Assembly: GCA_905215015.1 (NCBI GenBank)
Contig: CAJMOS010000082.1
Span: 1 to 13,574, forward strand
Origin: an uncultured bacterium
GTDB lineage: Bacteria > Spirochaetota > Spirochaetia > Sphaerochaetales > Sphaerochaetaceae
DNA: 13,574 nt
Reading direction: 5' to 3'
Shown here: one piece after another, positions 7,512-13,574 of the stretch
How positions within the stretch are numbered: position 1 is the first letter of the stretch
Layout of the letters: each line of letters opens with the position of its first letter
Position numbers and translations under genes: made by a program
The notes under the pieces: model-generated
Database searches by the model: none
Seen by the model: the letters and a program-made list of their open reading frames with translations, nothing else
Told to the model about the DNA's origin: nothing

Positions 7512-8429
7512 TTACGCCTTGCCGAGCATTTCGGCAACCTTTGCGGCAATGTCCTTGTCCTTCAGGTGATAACGTACCAACAGTTCCTCATAGCCCGAAG
7601 CGCTGGTACCATAGCTATCCTGGACACCGACCATCCCCACTTCACCGAGCACTTCGGCAACCGCGGAACCCATACCGGCGTGAACGTTGTGTTCCTCGGC
7701 GGTGACCACCACGCACATCCCCTCCGCCTCGCGAAGCAATGCTTCCCTGTTCAGGGGTTTGACCCGGTACAGGTCCACCACCCGGATGCTGATGCCCTGC
7801 TTCTCCAGAAGCTCCGCGGCCTTCAGGCTTTCATGCACCATGGTCCCGCAGGCGAACACCACCCCATCCTTGCCGTCGCGAAGGCGCCGCAGTCCTTGCC
7901 TGAAGTCCTCGTTCCCCTGATAGACCACCGGAAGGTCGGCACGGCTGACCCGCAGGTACGCGGGACCTGTTCCTTCGACAAGCACCCGCATCAAACCCTT
8001 CACGGTAACGGCGTCACAAGGACAGTAGACCTGCATGTGGGGCAGCACCCGCATCAAAGCGATATCGTCGATGCTCTGGTGCGTTTTCCCGTCCCCGTAG
8101 TCGGAAAGCCCCGCCGAGGAGCCACAGATGACCACGTGCAGGCCTGCAATGGCGATCGAGGAGCGGATCTGGTCGTAGGCCCTGCCTGTGGCGAAGACGG
8201 CGAAGGTGCTGACGAAGGGAATCTTTCCCCCGAGCGCCAGACCGGCAGCCGTGCTCAGCATGTTCTGCTCGGCAATCCCCATCTGGAAGTAACGCTCGGG
8301 GAAGGCATCCTGGAACAGGCAACTCATCGTGCTCTTGCCAAGGTCGGCGTCCATCGCCACCACATTCCTGTCCTCCCGTCCCAACTCGACCAGCGCGGCT
8401 CCATACGCCTGTCTCAAACTCTCGATCAT
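7512..8429 (-). CDS. Transketolase, C-terminal subunit (split type)
   Basis: A 305-residue protein equal to the pyrimidine-binding and C-terminal domains of transketolase, encoded separately (COG3958 type). The catalytic glutamate that activates thiamine diphosphate is E54 in GIAEQNM. An aromatic cofactor pocket (STFAVFATGRAYDQIR) follows, then GDGKTHQS with H117, and the C-terminal EEHNVHAGMGSAVAE. The start overlaps the stop of the N-terminal subunit as ATGA, with GAGGAGG seven bases upstream, so the two halves are made together and should assemble. The whole would transfer a two-carbon ketol unit between sugar phosphates. In catabolic operons, split transketolases have been assigned to unusual substrates, for example apulose 4-phosphate; which one applies here cannot be told. 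Confidence 0.95.
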   Translation of the reverse strand: MIESLRQAYGAALVELGREDRNVVAMDADLGKSTMSCLFQDAFPERYFQMGIAEQNMLSTAAGLALGGKIPFVSTFAVFATGRAYDQIRSSIAIAGLHVVICGSSAGLSDYGDGKTHQSIDDIALMRVLPHMQVYCPCDAVTVKGLMRVLVEGTGPAYLRVSRADLPVVYQGNEDFRQGLRRLRDGKDGVVFACGTMVHESLKAAELLEKQGISIRVVDLYRVKPLNREALLREAEGMCVVVTAEEHNVHAGMGSAVAEVLGEVGMVGVQDSYGTSASGYEELLVRYHLKDKDIAAKVAEMLGKA

Positions 8430-9274
8430 TTTCCGACCTCCTCACGCATCCGCTTGATGATGGCGACCGCTTCCTGGTACTGCTCGGCGCTCAACATCGA
8501 ATTATGGAACTGGCATTTGCCTTCCGCGAAAGGAAAACCCTTCCCCTTGACGGTATGGGCGACGATGCAGGTGGGAATGCCTTGGGTCCGGTCGCTTTCC
8601 TCGATCGCATCCAATATCCGGGGAATCGAATGTCCATCAATCTCCACCACATGCCAGCCGAAGGCCTCGAAGCGTCCTGCCACCCGTGGAATGGGAAACA
8701 CTTCGTCGGTGGTTCCCGAAGCCTGCACCCCGTTCAGATCGACGAACAGGCAGAGATTGTCCAGATGGTAGTTGACCGAACTCATGGCTGCCTCCCAGAT
8801 CTGCCCTTCTGCCAGCTCGCCGTCACCGGCGATGCAGAAAACCTTGGCCGGATTATGGTCCAGCTTCAGGGCCATCGCCATGCCGCCGGCAATCGAGAGC
8901 CCCTGTCCGAGCGAGCCAGTGACCGCCTCCAAGCCTGGCGTACGGTCGATATCGGGATGCCCCTGCAGCATCCCATCCAGCGTCTTCAATCGGGAAAGTT
9001 CCTCGCGAGGGAAATAGCCGAGCTCGCACAGCGCGGCGTACTGGGCAAGGACCGTATGTCCCTTGCTGAGAATCAACCGGTCCCTTTGCGGATCTTTCGG
9101 ATGCTGGGGATCCAGATTGCGCATCCGGTCGAAATAGAGGACGGAAATGATGTCGGCGATCGACATGCTTCCGCCGAAATGCCCCACCTTGGTGGAGACC
9201 ATGTCCAGAATATCGGCACGAATATCGATCGCGTGCCGTTTCAGAGAGAGAATCCGTTCGTTCCTGTATTCCAT
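8426..9274 (-). CDS. Transketolase, N-terminal subunit (thiamine diphosphate-binding)
   Basis: A 282-residue protein equal to the N-terminal, diphosphate-binding domain of transketolase (COG3959 type). The cofactor motif is complete: G150-D151-G152 in GDGELAEGQ and N181 in DLNGVQASG. Substrate-side histidines match the family: H32 in GHFGGSMS, H73 in SKGHTVL and H106 in GHPD. The frame is open to a GTG at 9277, but the ATG at 9274 sits six bases from a strong GAGGAG site, so I chose it. That site overlaps the stop region of the preceding dehydrogenase gene, so the two are closely coupled. It works with the C-terminal subunit encoded next, and the pair is about as long as a one-chain transketolase less some linker. 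Separate halves are common in Clostridia, spirochaetes and archaea. Confidence 0.95.
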   Translation of the reverse strand: MEYRNERILSLKRHAIDIRADILDMVSTKVGHFGGSMSIADIISVLYFDRMRNLDPQHPKDPQRDRLILSKGHTVLAQYAALCELGYFPREELSRLKTLDGMLQGHPDIDRTPGLEAVTGSLGQGLSIAGGMAMALKLDHNPAKVFCIAGDGELAEGQIWEAAMSSVNYHLDNLCLFVDLNGVQASGTTDEVFPIPRVAGRFEAFGWHVVEIDGHSIPRILDAIEESDRTQGIPTCIVAHTVKGKGFPFAEGKCQFHNSMLSAEQYQEAVAIIKRMREEVGK

Positions 9275-9280
9275 CACATG

Positions 9281-9286
9281 CTCCTC
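9281..9286 (-). promoter_or_regulatory. Ribosome binding site deciding the transketolase N-subunit start
   Basis: GAGGAG on the minus strand is six bases from the ATG at 9274 and only three from the adjacent GTG at 9277, favouring the ATG. It overlaps the TGA of the dehydrogenase gene (9287-9285), so ribosomes finishing that gene arrive on the site. Confidence 0.7.
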
Positions 9287-10013
9287 AATAACAGGTCACC
9301 CCACCGTCCACAGCGAGGGAAAGTCCGTTGATGAAGGCCGCCTCGTCGCTGGCAAGATAGAGGACGGCGTTTGCCACGTCCATAGCGCCGCACAACCGTC
9401 CGAGGGGAACCTCGCCGTAGCGCTCCGCCTTCCTCTGGGGATCCTTGAAGAGCTGGGCGACCAGCGGGGTATCCACGGTGCTGGGGTGGATGGAGTTGCA
9501 ACGGATGTTGAACTGTCCGTACCGGCTGGCAATCGCCTTGGTCAGCAGGGTGACGGCGCCCTTGCTTGCCGTGTAGGCCTCGGGGGTGTATTTGTGGCCG
9601 ACCAGACCACAAACGCTGGAAGTGTTGATGATTGCTCCGCCACCCTGCTTCCTCATCACCGGAATGGCATGCTTGCAACCAAGGAACACGCTTCCCGTGT
9701 TGACGCTCATCATGGTGTTCCACTCCCCGATGGTCATCTCCTCGACAGGCTTCCGGATATTGATGCCTGCGTTGTTGACAAGCACGTCAAGCCGTCCCTC
9801 CTGTCCCAGCATCCGGTCGATGGCGGACTTCCAGTCCTCCTCGCTGGTCAGGTCGGTCCTGATGAAGGGCAGGGCAAGCTCCTCCGCCACCTCCTCGCCT
9901 TTCAGGTCAAGCAGGTAGACTTTCGCCCCCTCCTGCGACAAACGGCGCGCCATGGCGCTACCGAGCCCGCCGGTTCCACCGGTAATGGCGATTACTTTTC
10001 CTGGCACTCGCAT
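9285..10013 (-). CDS. Short-chain dehydrogenase/reductase (NAD-dependent, SDR family)
   Basis: A 242-residue classical SDR oxidoreductase. The nucleotide-binding motif is at residues 11-18 (TGGTGGLG), followed by D36 at the end of the second strand, which favours NAD over NADP. NNAG is at 80-83. The catalytic set is N105, a serine at 132-133, and Y147 with K151 in YTASK. The C-terminus (NGLSLAVDGGVT) is typical. The chain is somewhat shorter than the usual 250 residues because of a tight stretch after the second strand. It would oxidise a hydroxyl of a sugar, polyol or sugar acid, or do the reverse; the substrate is not visible. It is the first gene of the operon with the split transketolase and GntR regulator. 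Its ribosome binding site (AAGTGAG) is modest and lies beside one of the operator-like repeats, so a bound repressor could also hinder expression here. Confidence 0.93.
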   Translation of the reverse strand: MRVPGKVIAITGGTGGLGSAMARRLSQEGAKVYLLDLKGEEVAEELALPFIRTDLTSEEDWKSAIDRMLGQEGRLDVLVNNAGINIRKPVEEMTIGEWNTMMSVNTGSVFLGCKHAIPVMRKQGGGAIINTSSVCGLVGHKYTPEAYTASKGAVTLLTKAIASRYGQFNIRCNSIHPSTVDTPLVAQLFKDPQRKAERYGEVPLGRLCGAMDVANAVLYLASDEAAFINGLSLAVDGGVTCY

Positions 10014-10023
10014 GATTCGCTCA

Positions 10024-10055
10024 CTTGTATTATAAGTTTTACTTTGTAATACATG
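10024..10055. promoter_or_regulatory. Paired GntR-type operator candidates upstream of the dehydrogenase operon
   Basis: Two near-copies of one palindrome lie in opposite orientation with centres 19 bases apart. Site A, CTTGTATTATAAG at 10024-10036, has arms with one mismatch. Site B, TGTAATACA at 10045-10053, is a perfect palindrome around a central base and reads TGTATTACA on the minus strand, differing from the matching part of site A at one position. Arms of TTGT and ACAA around three bases are what FadR-subfamily GntR proteins usually bind. They cover the probable transcription start and leader of the operon. The GntR protein at the end of the same operon is the obvious candidate to bind (inference). 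Confidence 0.6.
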
Positions 10056-10057
10056 TC

Positions 10058-10085
10058 AGCATACCACAGTTTTCCAGCACGTCAA
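10058..10085 (-). promoter_or_regulatory. Probable promoter of the dehydrogenase-transketolase-GntR operon
   Basis: On the minus strand TTGACG (10085-10080) and TATGCT (10063-10058) are 16 bases apart, matching five and four of six bases. This puts the transcription start near 10050, on the operator-like repeats. An alternative uses CTGACA (10059-10054) with a perfect TATAAT (10034-10029), but its 19-base spacing is long and it would leave almost no leader before the ATG at 10013. Confidence 0.45.
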
Positions 10086-10099
10086 GCACGAAGCGATGT

Positions 10100-11737
10100 T
10101 CATTCCTTGGGAGGCAGCGGCATGATGATCCGGATGACGACGCCCCGCTTGCCGTCGCTTTCCACCCGCAGGGTAGCGGCCCCGCCAGTGAACAGCAGGA
10201 GCCGTTTGCGGGTGTTGAAAAGCCCGAGAGAAGTCGAGCGCTTGAGCACGTCGCCCTGCTGGCCATTCAGCTTTTCGAGCATCTGCCCGTCCATAGCCAT
10301 GCCGTCGTCGCTGACCAGTATCTCCGCCTTTCCGTCGTCCAACGGACGGACCGTCAGGTCGATCGACAACGGGCGGCCAGGAACAAACCCGTGGTTGAAG
10401 GAGTTCTCCAATAGCGGTTCCAGGAACATGGCGGGGACTTTCAAATCCCAGAGCGAGGGATCGATGTGTTCATGGAAGCTGAATCGCTCCTTGAAGCGGT
10501 AATGCTGCAGGGCGACATAGTCCTCCACCACCTCCATCTCCCTCCGCAAGGAGACGCCGCCTTCCTCGGCGGTCAGCGAATAGGTGAGCAAACGGGAAAG
10601 AAGCAGCAGCATCTTGCTCACCTCGTTCTCCCCTCCGCTAAGTCGGATTGCCTTCCAGTGGATCGTATCCAGCGTGTTGAAAAGGAAATGGGGATTGACC
10701 TGCATCTGCAGCGCCCGGAACTCCATCGCCTCCTTCTGCCACTTCATGTAGTCCTGTTCCAGGAAGGTCTTGATGACGTGGTAGTTCAGATAGTCGAAGA
10801 CGTTGGAGTCCTCGGAAATCTCATCATTATTGGTGCTGCCCACCTTGGAGAACTGGGCCAGGACGTTTGCCAGAAACTGCCGCTCCCGCTTGTTCACCTT
10901 CAGGGTGATTGCAAGGCCGACCAACAGGGCCACCAGAGTCAGCACCAATGTCAGCCACATCAGCGTCCGAGAAAGGGCATAGAGCCGGTGGACGTCCAAG
11001 GCATAGGAATAGGTCAGCCCGTATTTCTCGCTGGCGGCATGGAACACCGCAACCCGGCCGTTCGGAACCTTCGTCTGCAGCAGGACCCGTCCGTCGGGAA
11101 GACAAGCGGTCAGCGCGCCACTTCGGTTCGCATAGGCAGCCTCAAGATCGCTCGCGCGCAAATCCAGGACGATCAATCCCTTCTGGCTTGTGGCAGCATT
11201 GGAAAAGCGCCAGCACATGCGGATGATACGGGTCTCGTTCGCCAACGTCAGGGGCATGATTTCCTTTACCGGTCCGGTGCGGTGGGACTCGTACCAATCC
11301 AGCCAGGCATTGTTCGGCAGATACCGGCTGTCGTACATCCCGTCACTGGAGAAGACCAGGTGCCAGGGGTTGTCGATATAGAGATAAATCGAAGAAATGT
11401 ACGAGCGGCCGTTTGCCGGAGAGGAGAGCGAGGCAAGAACCAGTTTCGAATCCCGGTAGCCGTTCAGGTCGACCTGGTCTTCCGAGAGAATGTGCCGGAT
11501 GCGGGAAAGCAGCTCGTTGTTCATCCCTAGCATCAGCGAAAGCGAGTCCATCTCGTCAAAGACGTTGTCGTAATAGAGGATCGCGTCGTCCAGGACCCTC
11601 TGGGCCTCATCCCTGCTGGAGCGGCCCACCATGAAATGGGCAAGGACCGACGAACAGAGTCCGAGGGCAAGCACCACGGTGACCATCGGAAGCGTATGCT
11701 GGAGGAAAATACGGGCGATACGTGAACGGATATGCAT
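10100..11737 (-). CDS. Membrane sensor histidine kinase, YesM/LytS class, no partner regulator nearby
   Basis: A 545-residue kinase. Membrane helices lie at about 15-38 and 257-279 around an outer domain of roughly 215 residues with no close similarity to that of the first kinase. After the second helix there is no convincing HAMP linker: a short stretch (280-335) leads straight to the phospho-acceptor motif VNPHFLFNT with H350. The ATPase domain is present: N-box E444-N445, DDGMAMDG at 477-484 as a degenerate G1 box (GMAM where GVGM is usual), and SLGLFNTRKRL at 503-513. So it should bind ATP, although perhaps with changed activity. No response regulator gene lies next to it, unlike the first kinase. 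The ATG at 11737 has AAGGAG ten bases upstream. The gene upstream codes for a small cysteine-rich protein; the dehydrogenase operon starts 86 bases downstream with its own promoter. Confidence 0.93.
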   Translation of the reverse strand: MHIRSRIARIFLQHTLPMVTVVLALGLCSSVLAHFMVGRSSRDEAQRVLDDAILYYDNVFDEMDSLSLMLGMNNELLSRIRHILSEDQVDLNGYRDSKLVLASLSSPANGRSYISSIYLYIDNPWHLVFSSDGMYDSRYLPNNAWLDWYESHRTGPVKEIMPLTLANETRIIRMCWRFSNAATSQKGLIVLDLRASDLEAAYANRSGALTACLPDGRVLLQTKVPNGRVAVFHAASEKYGLTYSYALDVHRLYALSRTLMWLTLVLTLVALLVGLAITLKVNKRERQFLANVLAQFSKVGSTNNDEISEDSNVFDYLNYHVIKTFLEQDYMKWQKEAMEFRALQMQVNPHFLFNTLDTIHWKAIRLSGGENEVSKMLLLLSRLLTYSLTAEEGGVSLRREMEVVEDYVALQHYRFKERFSFHEHIDPSLWDLKVPAMFLEPLLENSFNHGFVPGRPLSIDLTVRPLDDGKAEILVSDDGMAMDGQMLEKLNGQQGDVLKRSTSLGLFNTRKRLLLFTGGAATLRVESDGKRGVVIRIIMPLPPKE

Positions 11738-11744
11738 CCAGACA

Positions 11745-11789
11745 GGACTCCTTCCCGCTCATTGTAGGGCCTACGGAACAGGGAAGTCC
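11745..11789 (-). promoter_or_regulatory. Imperfect inverted repeat covering the second kinase's ribosome binding site
   Basis: On the minus-strand RNA, GGACTTCCC (11789-11781) can pair with GGGAAGGAGTCC (11756-11745), leaving a three-base bulge. The right arm contains the AAGGAG ribosome binding site of the kinase gene (11753-11748). Between the arms is an 11-base palindrome, GTAGGGCCTAC at 11764-11774. There is no T-run, so it is not a usual terminator. It could limit translation of the kinase until the RNA is opened, or the inner palindrome could be a protein site. Confidence 0.35.
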
Positions 11790-11797
11790 ACGAAAAC

Positions 11798-12139
11798 TTA
11801 CCTGTGCCACAAACGGCGCAACAGGCGGTGCAAAGGAGAAAGCTGGCGGTTCATCGCCTTGCAGAACCGGCGGTCCTCGGATACCCAGCTCGTCGTGTGG
11901 AACTGACGGTCCTGGATCCGGTAGAAAAGCTTCTTCGGCTCCCGCGGGCCCACCTTGCACTCGGTCCGGGCGAACGCGCGCAGATGCAGGTACAGGTTGG
12001 TCCAGCAACCATTTCCCCTGCCCATCCGATGCGGACAACCGATACAGTGCTGGGCCTTCAGACGGGCACAGCACAGCTTGTCGAGCATTTGCATGTCGTC
12101 AAGCCCCGAAAGGCCTTGGCTTGGCTCCCTACGTTCCAT
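11798..12139 (-). CDS. Small cysteine-rich protein of unknown family
   Basis: A possible 113-residue basic protein that I do not recognise. It has seven cysteines (C23, C24, C32, C35, C45, C61, C93) and histidines H31 and H37 near the CIGC group, so a zinc or iron-sulphur site is possible. Positively charged residues are many, and the C-terminus (HRLLRRLWHR) is strongly basic. No signal peptide or membrane helix is seen. I treat it as real because third codon positions are mostly G or C and codon choice (CTG, CGC, AAG, GAC, TTC, TAC) matches the neighbouring genes. The start is uncertain: the ATG at 12139 has only a weak AGG upstream, and the ATGs at residues 16 and 18 are alternatives. It lies 60 bases before the second kinase on the same strand, so the two may be co-transcribed. 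Open frames on the opposite strand across this stretch read like shadows. Confidence 0.55.
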   Translation of the reverse strand: MERREPSQGLSGLDDMQMLDKLCCARLKAQHCIGCPHRMGRGNGCWTNLYLHLRAFARTECKVGPREPKKLFYRIQDRQFHTTSWVSEDRRFCKAMNRQLSPLHRLLRRLWHR

Positions 12140-12211
12140 CGCCTAGTACTGTAGCGTATTCCGCCTGCTCTTGCCATCCTTTTCTCTCGTTTTTCCAGAA
12201 CAACCGCCTCA

Positions 12212-12241
12212 TTGCCACCAAAGCGTCCTCATCGATATACT
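12212..12241 (+). promoter_or_regulatory. Probable promoter of the hexosaminidase gene
   Basis: TTGCCA at 12212-12217 and TATACT at 12236-12241 each match five of six consensus bases and are 18 bases apart. The transcription start would be near 12248, giving a short leader that begins just before the GGAGG ribosome binding site at 12250-12254. Confidence 0.5.
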
Positions 12242-12262
12242 AGGAGCCCGGAGGAAACCATC

Positions 12263-13574
12263 ATGACGCAATTCCAGTACCACACCCCGGCAAGCCAGTA
12301 TCTGCTTCCCGAGGCTCGTTCCATCGAGACGGGTGACGGCACGCTCCATCTGCATCTCGGTTCCGCCTACTGCCTGGATCCTCCCTTCGAAGGTTTCGGG
12401 CCGCTGCTTGAAAGCCAGCTGGGACTGAACGATGGTTGCGAAGACCTCTACTTCACCAACGCCAAGGAAACGTTGCCTGCTGAGGGCTATCAGCTGAAGG
12501 TGACCAAGGAGCAGGTAGTCGCCAGAGCCTCCACCAAGGAAGGAATGTTCCAGGCAATCCAGACCATCCGCCAACTCTACCTTGCCGGCCACGGGCTGCT
12601 TCCCGCCTGCCGCATCGAGGACAGCCCGCTGTATCGGTGGAGAGGCTTCATGCTGGATTGCGCGAGGCACTTCTTCACCGTGGGGGAAATCAAGAAACTG
12701 ATAGACGCCGCGGCGCTGCATCACCTGAATGTCTTCCACTGGCACCTGACCGACGACCAAGGATGGAGGTTCCCGGTCGACGGGTATCCCGAGCTCGAGG
12801 CAGCAAGCAGGCGGGCCGATCCTGAACATCAGGGCAGGGAATATGGCGGCTTCTACACCGAGGCCGACATCCGCGAGGTCGTCGACTTCGCCGCACAGCG
12901 CTTTGTCACCGTCGTCCCGGAAATCGACGTGCCAGGCCACTGCGGCGCCCTGCTTTCCGTCTATCCCCAGCTCGGCTTCAACGCCCCCCGGAGACCGGAA
13001 TGCGGATGGGGCATCTTCCCAGCCGTGCTGAACCCGGCCAATGCGGAGGTCTTTGTCTTCCTCGAGGCGGCAATCGGCACGCTGAACAGGCTCTTTCCCG
13101 GTCCCTACATCCATATTGGCGGCGACGAGTGCCCCCATGACGCATGGAAGGCAGACGCCGGCTGCCGGAAACTGATGGCGGAGAAAGGAATCGCCAATGC
13201 CGACGCGCTGCAGGGTTGGTTCACCAGCGAGGTCGCCAATCTGGTCAAGGCGTCAGGCAAGCGCGCCATCGGCTGGGACGAAGTCTTCGAGTTCGGCGGC
13301 GACATGCTGGACAAGGACGTGGTCATCGCATCCTGGAGAGGCAGCGAGGCCGGCATCAAAGCGGCCAAGGCGGGCCATCAGGTAATCATGTGCCCCAAGG
13401 ACAAGGGTTGCTACCTGGACTACCGGTACGAGGATGACCCAGAGGAAATCGGCGCACCGCACAAGGTGTGCTCCTTCAGCCAATGCGCCGCCTTCGACCC
13501 CGCCGAGGGTTTCGACGAGGAAAGCAGGAAGAACCTGCTCGGAGGCCAGGCCAACCTGTGGACCGAGTATGTGC
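12263..13574 (+). CDS. Beta-N-acetylhexosaminidase, glycoside hydrolase family 20 (partial, runs off the right edge)
   Basis: The first 437 residues of a family 20 glycosidase that removes terminal N-acetylglucosamine or N-acetylgalactosamine by substrate-assisted catalysis. Residues about 1-120 are the small N-terminal alpha/beta domain. The catalytic barrel starts near 124 (YRWRGFMLDCARHFF), with HWHLTDDQGWRF at 159-170 and PEIDVPGH at 219-226. The catalytic pair D288-E289 lies in HIGGDEC, and W359 (ASWRG) and W433 (NLWTEY) line the sugar pocket. The reading frame is still open at the window end; the family's usual length suggests several tens of residues are missing. No signal peptide is present at the ATG (12263, GGAGG upstream), so the enzyme is likely cytoplasmic and acts on imported oligosaccharides. 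It is transcribed away from the cysteine-rich gene and second kinase. Confidence 0.95.
   Translation, partial: MTQFQYHTPASQYLLPEARSIETGDGTLHLHLGSAYCLDPPFEGFGPLLESQLGLNDGCEDLYFTNAKETLPAEGYQLKVTKEQVVARASTKEGMFQAIQTIRQLYLAGHGLLPACRIEDSPLYRWRGFMLDCARHFFTVGEIKKLIDAAALHHLNVFHWHLTDDQGWRFPVDGYPELEAASRRADPEHQGREYGGFYTEADIREVVDFAAQRFVTVVPEIDVPGHCGALLSVYPQLGFNAPRRPECGWGIFPAVLNPANAEVFVFLEAAIGTLNRLFPGPYIHIGGDECPHDAWKADAGCRKLMAEKGIANADALQGWFTSEVANLVKASGKRAIGWDEVFEFGGDMLDKDVVIASWRGSEAGIKAAKAGHQVIMCPKDKGCYLDYRYEDDPEEIGAPHKVCSFSQCAAFDPAEGFDEESRKNLLGGQANLWTEYV

Noticed and set aside
7431..8771. Plus-strand open frame of about 446 codons across the transketolase genes
   Set aside because: It is antisense to two well-supported transketolase subunits with complete catalytic motifs, and has no recognisable domain of its own.
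11722..12243. Plus-strand open frames opposite the cysteine-rich gene
   Set aside because: They lack ribosome binding sites, are rich in S, P, R and G, and run over the second kinase start; the minus frame has far better codon use.
12142..12244. CCTAGTA at 12142-12148 mirrored by TACTAGG at 12238-12244
   Set aside because: A seven-base match about 90 bases apart can arise by chance, and part of it is explained by the -10 element and ribosome binding region of the hexosaminidase.
12209..13138. Minus-strand open frame of about 309 codons across the hexosaminidase
   Set aside because: It is antisense to the family 20 catalytic domain, which carries all key residues in the plus frame.
1..13574. 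Search for CRISPR arrays, tRNA or rRNA genes, insertion sequences and attachment sites
   Set aside because: No regularly spaced repeats, cloverleaf-like stretches, transposase-like proteins or terminal inverted repeats were seen by eye.

Overview
The window looks like chromosomal DNA from a spirochaete, most likely Sphaerochaeta-like. The main clue is the solute-binding protein, whose signal peptide ends in LFAQ and is followed by GGKES, a style common in Spirochaetota sugar-binding proteins. Moderately high GC and YesM/YesN-type signalling beside an ATPase-less sugar ABC operon also fit. The assignment is an inference from style, not from a marker gene.

Layout. (1) 76-3283, minus strand: a two-component system. 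A membrane YesM/LytS-class histidine kinase overlaps an AraC-type response regulator by 23 bp. (2) 3284-3619: a divergent control region. (3) 3620-6700, plus strand: a carbohydrate ABC importer operon of one binding protein and two permeases, with a hairpin after the binding-protein gene and a strong terminator after the last permease; no ATPase gene is present. (4) 10013-6821, minus strand, convergent with the importer: a tight four-gene operon encoding a short-chain dehydrogenase, the two halves of a split transketolase, and a FadR/FCD-type GntR repressor. A pair of GntR-operator-like palindromes lies just upstream of its first gene. (5) 12139-10100, minus strand: a small cysteine-rich protein of unknown family, then a second LytS/YesM-class kinase with no partner regulator in the window. 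(6) 12263 to the right edge, plus strand: a family 20 beta-N-acetylhexosaminidase without a signal peptide, cut off by the window end.

How it may work together (inference). The first kinase-regulator pair probably senses an extracellular sugar or oligosaccharide and controls the divergent importer. Imported material could be trimmed inside the cell by the hexosaminidase. The dehydrogenase and split transketolase would handle a sugar or polyol under negative control of the GntR protein, which likely also controls its own operon. The substrate cannot be read from the sequence: there is no sugar kinase, isomerase or deaminase here to settle it.

Most worth a second look: the paired operator sites at 10024-10055, the cysteine-rich small gene coupled to an orphan kinase that appears to lack HAMP, the inverted repeat that could hide that kinase's ribosome binding site, and the base-composition step between the first two-component system and the rest.
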